This document shows, piece by piece, positions 1 through 12,578 of a DNA stretch of 64,000 nucleotides (positions are counted from its first letter, which is position 1; the number at the start of each line of letters is the position of its first letter). The stretch comes from Rhizophagus clarus. Taxonomy: Eukaryota > Glomeromycota > Glomeromycetes > Glomerales > Glomeraceae. The notes under the pieces are model-generated. The model ran no database searches, was not told where the DNA came from, and saw only the letters and a list, made by a program, of their open reading frames with translations. The position numbers and the translations under genes were made by a program. Location of the stretch: assembly GCA_015698045.1 (NCBI GenBank), contig BLAL01000242.1, forward strand, positions 501,001 through 565,000, read 5' to 3'.

Positions 1-64
1 TTATAAATTCATTAATAATATTTTCTAAACAATACATAAAAAAAATTTAATATACCAATTTCAT

Positions 65-240
65 ACCATTTTCTTGTCTATTCCTTTTCATATTATAACT
101 TAGTAAGTTTTCCTTCCACATTACCATCGTAATATTTACACCATAATAATGACTATATTTATATTCTAATTGTTTTTATTGAACAAAATTATCATTTATT
201 TCATTCCCACTAATTATAATTTGCAAAAATTTTTTTGTAC
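65..240 (-). pseudogene. Fossil of exon 1 of a further serial N-lobe kinase gene
   Basis: Read on the minus strand, the segment matches exon 1 of gene A in order: AATTTTTGCAAATTATAAT (NFANW region), AGTGGGAATGAAATAA (SGNEI), then GTAATGTGGAAGGAAA (AIWKEG) and a tail resembling the EEWIR region. It is interrupted by indels and stops and lacks the FEWIPY part. Upstream (about 290-390) the promoter landmarks of the family remain: ATGGCGCAATAGTGTAC, GTAACGAACGACAT and a CACGTGGTC box. No further exons of this copy are visible in the window; they would lie to the left. Confidence 0.6.
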
Positions 241-2690
241 GTTATTTCATTTGAAAAATACGAAAATAACAACTTTGCATTTTTATTCAAAAATTTTATA
301 TGGCGCAATAGTGTACTTCAATCAAGTATCAACTATTTGAGTAACGAACGACATAATATTTGACACGTGGTCAAATTTATTAAAAAATCACTCCAAAGGT
401 AACATATGATTTGCAAGTTATAATTAATCGAAAAGTTTTTTGTTATGGGATGGCATATTTAGTAATATGATTCAAGCATTTTAATATATCAAAACAAATA
501 ATATTTCAGAATATTGTAATTACATTTATTATTAGCTAGTTATGTATTTGTACAAATTTAAACCAACTTAACACAACAATTTAACCAACTAGTAATATAA
601 AAGTAAGTTACAATATTACTCAATAATTTTTTAAAACTACGGTATACAATAAAAAAATTAACAAAAATCAACTTGTCAGCTGCCTTGTAAATTTGAAGTA
701 AGGGGCAAGTGTGGCGAATCAATTTCAATTCCATTAAAAAAAACAAAATGCTCTTCTTAATTTAATATCTCTGTCTTTAAAGAATATTGATACTGCAGAA
801 TAACAATTTTATCATATGGGAATGCACAAAATCAATTATCTAAAAAGTTGCTTTCTTCCATTCTCCACTTTGAAGCATTTCAAAGGTTATGTTACGTTTT
901 TGTTTCTCAATAGTCAAAGAAAATTTTGGCCCTTTTTTAACCGAATAAGAGACAATTATCGCATAATTTTCTTTTTTTCAAATCAGCAAGAACATTTGGA
1001 TCAGAATGTTTTCCTGTCGAGCGAATTATATCTAAATCAATTCACGTTTGATCCATAACTAATTTTACTGCACAAATCAGATTGTCTCCTTTTTAGTGAT
1101 GCACTTATTTTTGAAGCTTTTCCTTGGTCAATTTTAGCGGTATTTCCCAAAAGTTTCTGTAATTCTGAGATAGAAATCATATACAGATGTCTACTTCTCG
1201 AACTTGTAACTAATTCCTATCGGATAAAGGTTGCAGCAGTCGTAAGCATTAATTCGATTCCATTTTAATCTAGTAATACCTGACTTTTCAGCAGGAATAC
1301 ATAGCTGCTCATATAGGAAGCAAGGTGCGTAATGATATGCTGCCTGCATAGGAAGGTAAATATCTGATTATCTTTTCCCTTTGGATTAATGAAAAGTATT
1401 TATTATAAATGTAATATAAAAAAAGTATTAAAAAGTAAAAAAAAAATTGGTGAATAAAAGGAATTTTTATAAGAAATTTTTATTACACAATCAGACAAAT
1501 TATGATTACTGCGAATTATTATTACATTTTTTTTTTTATCATGATTAATAAAATATACTCAAGACAAATTAAAACGATATCATGATTACTTCATATATAA
1601 TCGATACAAATTAAAATGATGTTATAATTATTGCGAAAGATATTTTTATGAGGAAATTAAATCATTTCCATTTTTTTTTTTTATCATGATTAATAGTAAA
1701 TAACATATGCTCTAAACTCATTGAAATATGAAAAAATATGTACTAAAAATTTAATAAAATAGTATATAACGAAACCCTGACAACTTTTTTTTTTAAGGAA
1801 ATTACATCATAATATCCTATCATGATCGTGAAGACAAAAAGGATTTCGAGATCAAAATGCTAACATGAAACTACCAGAATACACAATAATTTGCTCATTT
1901 TTGTCGACGAACGCTATTTTTGTAGCACAGAGATAATAATTTAACCGATCATGTATTATAGAAATATATACAAAATTCCAATTATAAAGTATTTTATTTA
2001 TAATAAGATGCATTCAAGAACAATATCGTTACTATTTTAGCAATAAACTAACGATGGTTACACTCTTTCATAATAATAAAATTTTTTTTTCAAAAGGACT
2101 TCATTACAAAATGCAAAAGTGTCCTCCGACGCAAACAATTTGATAATATACATCTGTTCATAAAGCACCCTATCTAAACTATCTAATCCATACTAAAGTA
2201 TCTGATACATATAATTTAATAAAAAAAAAGCAAACTTAAATTTTAGTTGCTCACGCTTATTTATGTATGTTAGACGGACGTATTAATTTCTCAAAGTGCC
2301 TGACGTACTGCAAGATTCCATAGTCGTTCTTCTTTTGTAATTTGTACTTCTCTTCTGGCCTATCTCAATTTTGACCAAGTTTTTTATTATCATTAGTTTG
2401 TTTTTGGATAAGTCGATGACCATAGTCCCGCTGAAATTTTGTCTTTGTATATCAAATTGACATTTTATTTAGCACCTTTTTCCGCATAATTTAAACATAC
2501 ATTCTCTTTACCTAAAGATCATAAATTATAATAAAAAATTATAAAAAAATATTTATTAAGAGGGATGCTAATATCCAGCACCAAAGTGAACGAAGTGATC
2601 TGCAAAAATCACTTAATTTTCATTAGTGATTGATTATCAGAAAGACAGAATTCCACTCTCAAAAACAACTGTATATGAAGTCTTGAAAAA
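241..2690. other. AT-rich stretch without a convincing gene
   Basis: Apart from the promoter-like remnant at about 290-390, I see only short frames without recognisable motifs, homopolymer runs and scattered microsatellites. The frame at 816-1058 (+, 80 residues) has no recognisable domain and is probably chance. Confidence 0.5.
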
Positions 2691-3108
2691 TACTTTAACA
2701 CTTGTTTTTCGTCTTTGTTGTTTTAACTCTGGCCCGCATTTCTTCACTTTAGAACCTTAGTACCGCAGCTTTTATAGGTTTTTTTTTTTTTTTACCAAAA
2801 AAAAAATACTACTTTTGATAAAACATAATGAAGTGACAAGTTAATTAACAATTAATTAGAGAAAAGTATATGCGCTTTATGACTCTTCTACACATTTCGT
2901 TTAGTGCATTTCATTTTTCTTTATAAATTTTTTGGACAGTATAATAGCGGAAAGAGTTTTCCCCTATATTATTCTGTTATTTAAAAAAAAAAATATTTAG
3001 ATAGCTCAATTTTATTATAAAATATTCTGTTTCGATTAAAATAAGGATTAAACTTTTTTAATCTGAAAATTAATAAATCAAAATCAAAGATGATCCATAT
3101 CCATCTGA

Positions 3109-3620
3109 CCTATGGATGGTTAGATATGGTAAAAAACGGTTTAAACCAATTTCAGTGATTTAAAACATGTTATAAAACATATTTTAAAACATCATGTACT
3201 TTATTACGTGATACACATTTGCAATGAAGTTTATTTTCAAATTTTTCTTTATCATGCTGATTTATGTTTTAAGACAAAAAAAATAAAGTTTTGAAACAAA
3301 AAAACTGTTTTAAAACATTAAGTTTTAAATCACGTGTCATTCTTAGGAATGAACTGGAGGTTTAGAAAGTAAACAAAATAAACTGCGATTCAAACCACAG
3401 TTTACATATTTCAGTATTTAGTCATCAAATTAATCGGTTTATTTGCTGTAATTAATTATTATTAAAAAAAGTAAAATAATCACTGGTACGATTTATTCGT
3501 TAATCATTTTAATCATTCCTAATTTAAAACAGCCGAACTAAACCGCGGTTTAAAATATCCAAACGGCCTTGTACTGGTTCGGTTTCAAATTGCGGCTAAA
3601 CTGGTTTCATCAAATTAGTT
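3109..3620. mobile_element. Insertion present only in unit 1, MITE-like, unclassified
   Basis: Compared with the matching places in units 2 and 3 (ATCCATATCCGTCT...TTATTTATTGGATC at about 17310 and 40285), unit 1 carries roughly 500 extra bases after CCATCTGACC. The insert is rich in TTTAAAAC and GGTTTAAACC-type inverted motifs (for example ACGGTTTAAACCA, CCGCGGTTTAAA). It encodes no frame. I could not define clean terminal repeats. Confidence 0.4.
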
Positions 3621-4204
3621 AAGTTATTTATTAGATCATAATAAATTTAGTATATTTTTTAAAATATAAACGTTAGAATGTCTAATCGTTATCGTTTAAT
3701 ACCCAAATATTTGGAAATTTTTAAACTTTTTGTAATAAAAATTCCTATTATCAGTTTTTATTAATTTATACTTAGAAATACGTAATTACGAATTAAAGAT
3801 ATTTGTCCATATAGAAATATCTAGTTGAAATTAAATATTGCACAGTTCAAAGTACTTCCCATATAATTTTTATTTATATGTTGAGATTTTTATTATTCAA
3901 TATGTATGAAAATTAAATTTAGAGTTTTGTTCAATTACAAACTGATTTTATTATGTAAAAAAAAAAATGTTTACATATTACTCTATAATCAGTGTTAAGC
4001 AAAACTAATATTCCTATCCTTAAATATAAGTAATAAATAACTAGTAATAAAGAAATAATAGAATTAAACATAAGTTTTTTTCCAAACCTATTTTTACCTT
4101 AAGCTTTTAGGTATTCATTCCAAAAAATTAATTATATGCTATAAGTTGAAATAAGAATATTAAGAGATAAGACAAATTTAAAAATCGCAGGATAAAAAAT
4201 ATGT

Positions 4205-7200
4205 TTACCTTGTAAAATCTGTTATTTCTACTGTACTAATACTGGGAAGATTTTTTGTAAAATGATTGAGTAATCGAGATGTATAAACAGCATGTGTATG
4301 AGTTTTTGATTTGTCATTTTTAATTGATAAAAGATTTTCTTTCCTAGATTCTTGTGTTTCTTTAAATTGCTCTTCAATTTCATGATGTTGTTCTTCTTTC
4401 TTAAATTCTTTGTCTAATGAATTATAAAATAATTCAATCTCTTCTTTTACATCAATAGTGAATGGTCTATTTTCTGGATTAGAATCCCAACACTTTTTCA
4501 TTAAATCAATATAACAAGTTGGTGTAATTTGCTTATTTATTTCAGGTCTAGTTCCATTGCATATATTTAATACTAAAATCTCATCATGTGCACGATCATC
4601 AAAAGGTTGCCTTCCAGTTGCTACAACATACATAATCATACCAAAACTATATATATCTGCTGCTTGAGTGTAAGGATTTCCTTTTAATACTTCAGGAGCT
4701 ACATAAGGTATTACTCCATAAATATTTTTTTCATCAATATCATCAATTTTTCTACATAATCCCATATCAGAAATACATGCATTAAAATTATCACTCATAA
4801 ATAATATATTTCCTATATGAAAATCACGATGAATCATAGATTTTTGATGAATTTTATTAAGACCATCAATAATATTAATTAATGATTTTAATCCATTAAA
4901 CCAATCAAAACTTTCATAATTTTTAATTAAATAACTATTGAAACTTCCACCTATTGCATATTCAAGAACCATGATATAGTCTTTTGTAATTGGATTTTGA
5001 GATATTCCATATATTTTAAGAATTTTGTCTATCCTTTGATTTGAATACGCCTTGACCTATAAATAATATAGATGAAATTATATATAAGTTACTTTGCTAA
5101 ATAATAATAAAGAAATTCATACCTCATTTATAAACTCATCTATACAATTTTGTGAATTGTGTAAACATTTTAAAGCAACCCTTGTATTGGGATTTCTCCT
5201 CCAATTTCTTGCAACAAGATTTTTTCTACAATCTAATAAACCATCTTTCCATATTGCTGAATATACTGTAGAAAAACCACCTTTACCTATTTCTTTAATA
5301 TCATCAAACTGATCATATGGTATCCATTCAAACATTATGTTATCGTTAAAATTATAATCAATATTTAATTTCATTTCTTGAATCAAATCATTAATTTTTT
5401 CATTTTCACAATTTGTTTGACATGACATGCAACTTTTATTTTTCACTTCAAATTTATTGTATTTTTTACCACAGTTTTCACAGTTATATCCAAATTCATA
5501 AACTAATATATAGTCTTTTGTATTTGGATCTTGAGATATCCCATAACTATTTTCCATTAAATATGGAATCTGTTAAAATGCAATGAATCATTAATAAATG
5601 TTAATAATTTAGCTAAACTTATATAAGAATTCATACCTTATTCAAAAAATCATCATTATTTCGTGAACTATTTAAATATTTTAATAAAACCTTTTTATTA
5701 GATTTTCTTTTAAATTTCCTGTTTGGAGTACTATAATATAATGAACCATCAGTCCATATTGCTATAGAAAAGTCACATTTTTTTATTTCTTTAACATCAA
5801 TAAATTTATTGTATGGTATCCATTCAAATATTGTGCCATCTCCAATGTATTTTAATTGATATTTTTGAATTAAACCATCAAGTTTTTCATTTCCACTAGT
5901 CCAGTTTGTAAAATCATTTTTTAAATATTCCATATAACATTTACACCATTTTTGATAATGATTTTCATATTTATTACCACATTTTTCACAACGTTTATCA
6001 AAATAATCATTATTAAAAACTAAAATATAAACCTTCATATCCTGATTTTGAGATACTCCGTAGTATATCTTATTTGTTAAATACAATTCAATCTAATAAA
6101 ATATAAAAAAAAAAATCAATATTATATTATTAAAGCAAATTCTAAAGAAATTTTAAATACCTTAATTATAAATTCATCAGTAATATTTTGGAAATAATAC
6201 ATATATTTTAAACAAACTTTTCTATATGATGCTCTCATCCATTTCTTTTCATGAGTATTATAATTTAATGGGCCTTTCTTCCATATTGCTGTAGTTAAGC
6301 AATTATCTCCTATTTCTTTAATTTCAATAAGCTCATTAAATGGTATCCATTCAAATACATTAGGATTTTCATTATTAATTTTTAATTGCGTTTTCCGGAT
6401 AAAATAATCGATTTTTTCATTACCACTTGTACAATTTATAAAGTTATCATTTAAATGATTTATTCGACATGGTTCGCACCAATTATGGTCTAATTTCGCA
6501 TATTCTTTTTCACATTCTTTGCAATATTTTTTACTATATTTATAATGAACAACCAAAATATAATCTTTTGTATTCGTATTTTGCGATATCCCGTAACTAT
6601 CATATAATACAGTAACCTATAAATATACAAAAAAACATATTAATACCTATAAATAAATAAATATGTAAATATTCATACCTCACTTAAAAATTCATCAGTA
6701 ATATTTTCTGAGTTTAAATATTTTAAAACAACTTTTTTAGATGATTCTTTCATCCATTCCTTTTCAATAATATCATAACATAATGGACCTTCTTTCCAAA
6801 CTGCTACAGAAGATTCACCTTTTCTTATTTCAATAAACTCATTGAATGGTATCCATTCAAATATCAAATCATAACTTGTCTTAATATTTAATTGCTTTTG
6901 TTGAATAAAATTATCAATTTTTTCATTTCCACTAGCCCAGTTTGCAAAATTATTTTTTAGATGATTTATATGACATGATTTACACCATTTATTCTCTCTA
7001 TCATTATAACATTGGCCAGAATCTTTATAATCTTTATAATCATATTCATATTTATCACCACACTTTTTACAATTATAACGTTCAAAATTTTCCTTACTAA
7101 AAACCAAAATATAATCCTTTGTATCTGGATTTTGAGATATTCCATAATTTCCTTCATACTCTAATAAATATGATTCAACCTATAAAATACAAAAAATTAG

Positions 7201-7542
7201 TATTATACTAATATTTAAACTAACTACAAAATTTAATACCTTATTTATAAATTCATCAGTAATATTTTCCGAGTCATATAAAAATCTTAAAGTAACTTTC
7301 TTATATGATGATCTTATCCATTCCTCATCATTTTTATAATACTTTAATGGACCTTCCTTCCATATTGCTGTAGCAATACTTTTTCCTATCCCTTTAATTT
7401 CAATAAACTTATCGTATGGTATCCATTCAAATACTGCACTGTATCGTTCGTGTTTTAATTGCTTTTCTTGAATGAAATTATCGATTATTTCATTCCCACT
7501 GGTCCAATTTGCAAAATTTTTTGTAAGCAATTCCAATTTCAT
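4205..7542 (-). CDS. Kinase gene A: serial N-lobe protein kinase, six exons
   Basis: Six exons read without interruption: 7542-7240, 7179-6679, 6616-6161, 6092-5637, 5569-5123 and 5056-4205, about 1,004 residues. All introns are GT-AG, 60-67 bp and phase 0. Exons 1-4 each encode a kinase N-lobe half (NFANWTSGNE, FEWIPY, xxAIWKxGP, KKVxLKYL, ITDEF) with a decayed glycine loop. Exons 2-5 begin with the beta4-beta5 strands (YGISQNP..KDYILV) and a CxxC...CxxC insert. Exon 5 carries the canonical loop GKGGFSTVYSAIW (about residue 667) and the lysine of VALK (about 706). Exon 6 has HRDFHIGN (Asp about 799), DMG in place of DFG, APE and a charged helical tail. By family it is a serine/threonine or tyrosine-kinase-like soluble signalling kinase; substrate unknown. 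The ATG at 7542 is chosen because all six paralogues begin at the matching position and the TATA-like box lies just upstream. Exon 1 resembles type B/D/F more than C/E, so the 5' end looks recombinant. Confidence 0.9.
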
Positions 7543-7588
7543 TGAATAAAAATTTTTGAACGAACACAATGAAAATAACGACCTCCTT

Positions 7589-7615
7589 GTATTTATATAA
7601 TAAGACCAAATTTGA
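7589..7615 (-). promoter_or_regulatory. Gene A core promoter: TATA-like box and degenerate CArG box
   Basis: On the coding strand TATATAAATA (about 7590-7600) follows TCAAATTTGG (7606-7615), a one-base departure from the CArG palindrome found upstream of B, C, D and F. The start codon is 64 bp downstream. A CACGTG E-box type sequence (TATCACGTGATCG, about 7697) lies further upstream. Confidence 0.45.
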
Positions 7616-9134
7616 CTACAAAAAAATATGGCGTAAAGGTGCACTGGTACACCAGTGTGGCGTACTATTGTTTTAAGTAATGAACGACAACGTGATTTAT
7701 CACGTGATCGAATGTGAAAAATCTAAATTTTCACGTATGATTCCGAAAATTTGGGAAGGTGGTGATTTCGTTTATTCAAATTTTAAAAGAGCATTTTTTT
7801 ATTCAAATAAATTATAATAAAAAGTTACAAAATTTTCTTCATTAATAATTTTAGATAAAACCCCACTGTCGAATTTTAAAATAAAGAAATATATGATGAC
7901 AATTATCAAACGATTTATCTTTAAATAAATTATAATAAAAAATAAACTCTAATTTAACTATTAAATACTAGTTTTGATGAAAGGTTGTTAAATCAAATAT
8001 TGTGGATAAAGGAATTTTGGTCAAACGTTAATTATCAAGCCAGTGCTTCATTTATAAAAAAAAAAAAAGACTTTAAGAACAATATTTGAAATCAGACATT
8101 GTGCAATTTAAACTATGTGGCATATGCAAATTACTGTGAATCACATGACCTAGACAGTTAGACTTTCAATAAATGAACAATTATGAACTAAAGTATGAGA
8201 ACATACTCCTAATAAGGAAAAAAAGTGCTGACAAAAACCGAGGCTAATTTTTTAATTCTGAAATCCCGAGTAAAATTACATTTAACGAACGAGAAAAAGA
8301 AAATCTTGATAGGTAGGATAATAAGTATTAATCTAATATTACATAATAAAAAATTGAAATTTAATTTTTTTTATAATAAAAATCCTGAAAAAATAATTTA
8401 CAACCTCATATATCATAAATTCGCTACTGTATATGTATGATTATGTCAGCAATTTAAATATTTGATTCAATATATGTCTTGTTGCAAATTATGTAACGTT
8501 TATAATCATAAAGGTAAATAACTTAATATCAGAGTCATTAGGTCACTTCGTTCACAGCGAAAAAAGTATACTATATTTATTAAAACTTGGTTAATTCATT
8601 ATAGTCTTATTACAGTTACTTTTTTGGAACATAATAAAGAAATTTAAAATTTATTTTCTTCATTTTCAAGACCTTGCAATAATAAATGTACGATTCAAAA
8701 TTACAAAATTAAAGGTTATATAGCCAAATGGACTGAAACTACCTTTTTATATTTGTAATTACTTAGTAAATACAATATAAGTCTTTAAATTTAACGGTTT
8801 GTTCAATTACAGACTGATTTTTATTATGTAAATAAAGTTACCATATCACTTTTAATCAGTGTTAAACAAAATAAAACGATAAAAAAATTAATGATAAAAA
8901 ATTCTAATAAAAATCGAGCAAGTTTTTCTTAATTCTAATTTTTTCACTGACAAACTAAAAACAATGTAAATTTAGTTAAATAATTCCTGCGTTCTCTACG
9001 AGATTTAACATTCTTTTTATCTTAAACTTTTAGACTTATTTACAAGAGAGTGTCATAACGTAAATAAGAATAAGGATGAGATAATTAAAAAACATATCAA
9101 AATAAAATACACTTACTTTGCAAAATCAGTAATT
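7616..9134. other. A-B intergenic region, no gene seen
   Basis: This interval aligns in part with the C-D and E-F spacers (for example TGACCTAGACAGTTAG...AACATACTCCT at about 8150 and ATGACTTAGACTAAATG at 22248). It therefore belongs to the duplicated unit. The frame at 8225-8440 (+) has no recognisable domain and is not open in the C-D copy. Confidence 0.5.
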
Positions 9135-12100
9135 TTACTGTTCTATCACTTTTATAAAAGGATTAAGTAAACGAGATGTGTAAATAGCTTGTGCATGAAT
9201 TGTTGATTTGTTATTTTTAAGCGATAAAAAATTTTCTTTTCTATATTCTTGCGTTTCTTTAAATTGTTTTTCAATTTCACAGTGTTGCTGTTTCTTCTTA
9301 AATTTTTGATCTAGTGAATTATAAAATAATTCAATCATTTCTTTTATTTCAACAGAATTTGGTCTATTATTCGGATTTGAATCCCAACACCTTTTCATTA
9401 AGTCGATATAACATTTTGGTACAAGTTTCTCACTTATTTCAGGCCTAATTCCATTATATATATTTAATACTAAAGCTTCATCATGTGCAAAATCAGCAAA
9501 AGGTTGTCTTCCAGTTGCTATGACATACATAATCATACCAGAACTATATATATCTGCTGGTTGAGTATAAGGTTTCCCTTTTAATACTTCAGGTGATACA
9601 TATGGAATAACTCCATAAATATTTGTTTTATTGTTATCATCAATTTTTTTACACAATCCCATATCGGAAATACATGCATCACGCGTGCTTGTAAATAATA
9701 TATTTCCCATGTGAAAATCACAATGTACTTTATGTTTTTGATGAATTTTACTAAGACCCTTAAAAATATCTTTCAAAACTTTTAATCCATTAAACCAATC
9801 AAAATTATCATAATTTTTATCTAAATAATTATTGAAATTTCCACCTTCTGCATATTCAAGTACCATGATATAATCCTTCGTATCTGGATTTTGAGATATT
9901 CCATACAGTTTAAGAATATTATCTATTTTTTGATTTGGGTATGCTTTAACCTATTAAATAATAATATATGTATGTATTAATCTATATGTATGAAATATTT
10001 TATTAAGATTGTAAATAAACTTCAGGTGATACCTTATTTATAAATTCATCAAGAAAATTTTGAGAGTTGTGTAAACATTTTAGAGCAACTTTTTTATTTG
10101 GTTCTCTTCTCCATTCATAATGAAAACCGACAATTGCATAACATAATGAGCCATCTTTCCATATTGCCGAATATACTGCAGAAAACCCACCTTTACCTAT
10201 TCCTTTAATGTCATTAAACTGATCATATGGTATCCATTCAAATATTATACCAGATTCATTAGAGTTATGATCAATGTTTAGTCTCATTTCTTGAATTAAA
10301 TCATTAATTTTTTTATCCTCGTGACTTATTTGGCATGAAAAACAGCTTTTAGTATTTATTTCAAATTTATTATCATATTGTTTACCGCATTGTTCGCAAT
10401 AATATTTGAGTTGAAGAATCAAAATATAATCCTTTGTATTCGGATCTTGAGATATTCCATAACTCTTTTCAATTAAATAAATAATCTGTTGTAATATAAT
10501 AATTTTTATATTAATAATTATAACAATAAATGGTTCTATAATTAAAATAAACATAAAAAATTTATACCTCAGATAAAAATTTCTTATTAATATTTTGTGA
10601 ATTAGATAGATATTTTAATAGAACTTTTTTATTTAATTTTCTTTTATATTTCCTGTTCAAGTAATTATAATATAATGGACCATCCTTCCATTTTGCTATG
10701 GCCAAGCCACCTTCTCCTATTTTATTAATATTAATAAATTTGTCATATGGTATCCATTCAAATACTGTGCTATGTCCATTGTATTTTAATTGATATTTCT
10801 GAATCAAACTATCAATTTTTTCATTGCCACTAGTCCAGTTTGTAAAGTCATTTTTTAAATATTCCGAGCGACATTTACACCATTTATGACGACGATTTTC
10901 ATATTTGTTATCACATTTTTCGCAACGCATATCAAAATAATCATTCTTAAAAACTAAAATATAGTCATTTGTATCTGGGTTTTGAGATATTCCAAAGCCT
11001 ATTTCATTCGTTAAAGATGATTCATCCTACAAAATACAAAAAAAGAAATTAACTTATAAATATTCTAATTAAATTTATAGAAAATCATGTTACCTCATTT
11101 ATAAACTCATTAGTATCATCTTGTGATAAATATTTCAGACAAACTTTTTCATATGTTGTTCTCATCCATTTCATTTTATCGACATCAAAATATAATGGAC
11201 CTTCTTTCCATATTGCTGTAGTTAAACAATTATCCTCTAATTCTCTAATATCAATAAACTCACTATATGGTACCCATTCGAATGTTACAGAACTATTATT
11301 ACTCATTTTTAATTGCTTCTTCTGAATGAAACCATCAATTTGTTTATTTCCACTAGTCCAATTTATAAAATTATTTTTTAAATAATTTATTTGACATGAT
11401 TCACACCAATTATGATCTGGTTTAATATATTCTTTATCACATATTTCACAATATTTTTTATTATATTTATGATGAACCATCAAAATATATTCTTTTGTAT
11501 TTGGATTTTGAGATATCCCATAACTATCATATAATACAGTAGTCTATTTAAGCATACAAAAAAAAAATATGATTAGCCTCTAAAAAATAAACAAATATTT
11601 GTAATAAATTCATACCTCGTTTAAAAATTCATCAGTCATATTTTGTAAGTTGAATAAATATTTTAATACAACTTTCTTATATGATTCTTTCATCCATTCC
11701 TTTTCAATAATATCATAACGTAATGGACCTTCCTTCCAAATTGCCACAGAAGATCCGTCCTTTCTTATTTCTTTAATTTCAATAAACTCATTGAATGGTA
11801 TCCATTCAAATATTAAATCAAAACTTGTCTTAATATTTAACCGCCTCTGTTGAATAAAATTATCGATTTTTTCGTTTCCACTAGCCCAACTTTTAAAATT
11901 ATTTTTTAGATGATTTATATGACATGATTTACACCATTTATACTCTTCATCCTCATTTTTACGGACAAAATCTTTATAAACTTTAGAATCATATTTATAT
12001 TTATCACCACACTTTTTACAACAATCACTTTCAAAAGATTTTTTATTAAAAACTAAAATATAATCCTTTGTATCTGGATTTTGAGATATTCCACAATTTC

Positions 12101-12494
12101 CCGAGTTTAAATATGATTTAACCTATAAAATACAAAAGATTAATATTATACTAATATTCAAACTGACTATAAAATTTAATACCTTATTTATAAATTCATC
12201 AGTAATATTTTCCGAGTCATATAAAAATCTTAATATAACTTCCTCATATGATGATGATCTTATCCATTCCTCATCATTTTTATAATACTTTAATGGACCT
12301 TCCTTCCATATTGCTGTAGCAATAGTTTTTCCTATCCCTTTAATTTCAATAAACTTGCCATATGGTATCCATTCGAATACTACGCCATATTTGTATCTTA
12401 ATTGTTTTTCTTGAATGAAATTATCAATTATTTCATTCCCACTGGTCCAATTCGCAAAATTTTTTGTAAGAAATTCCAATTCCATTAATTCCAT
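9135..12494 (-). CDS. Kinase gene B: serial N-lobe protein kinase, six exons
   Basis: Exons 12494-12183, 12122-11616, 11543-11094, 11026-10568, 10485-10033 and 9950-9135, all phase 0, give about 998 residues. The module order is as in gene A: four preceding N-lobe modules, a canonical N-lobe (GKGGFSAVYSAIW, VALKCL) and one C-lobe. Exon 2 has no early methionine but is open throughout, with CCKKCGDKY...WCKSCH zinc-ribbon cysteines. Exon 4 keeps a fairly glycine-rich loop (IGEGGLAIAKW). In the C-lobe the catalytic loop reads VHCDFHMGN, so the Arg of HRD is Cys while the catalytic Asp and the Asn remain. The magnesium motif is DMG and APE is SPE (VSPEVLKGKP). Activity is possible but may not depend on activation-loop phosphorylation. 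The C-terminus (IKVIEQ) is shorter than in A, C and E. A CArG-like box lies 75 bp upstream of the start. Confidence 0.9.
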
Positions 12495-12568
12495 TGAATA
12501 ATAAGATTTATTGAACGAAATAACGAAAAAAATAATAACTTCCGCTTTATTTATTAAAAATAATAAGA

Positions 12569-12578
12569 CCAAATTTGG
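12569..12578. promoter_or_regulatory. CArG-type box upstream of gene B
   Basis: CCAAATTTGG is a perfect palindrome and fits CC(A/T)6GG, the site known for MADS-box factors of the SRF/Mcm1 class. It sits 75 bp upstream of the gene B start, with a TAATAAATA box between. The same box recurs upstream of C, D and F at matching distance. Function is inferred from conservation only. Confidence 0.45.

Noticed and set aside
816-1058. 80-residue frame on the plus strand
   Set aside because: No motif, no splice context and a Phe/Leu-rich composition expected by chance in AT-rich DNA.
5094-5312. Plus-strand frame opposite kinase gene A exon 5
   Set aside because: Antisense shadow of a conserved coding exon.
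7543-7644. Alternative upstream start for gene A (MHLYAIFFCSQ)
   Set aside because: It would translate the TATA-like and CArG-like region and is not shared by the paralogues, whereas the ATG at 7542 is.
10003-10554. Extended minus-strand frame starting MFILIIEPFIV before gene B exon 5
   Set aside because: The N-terminal part is translated intron; the exon begins at the acceptor CAACAG and is in phase with exon 4.
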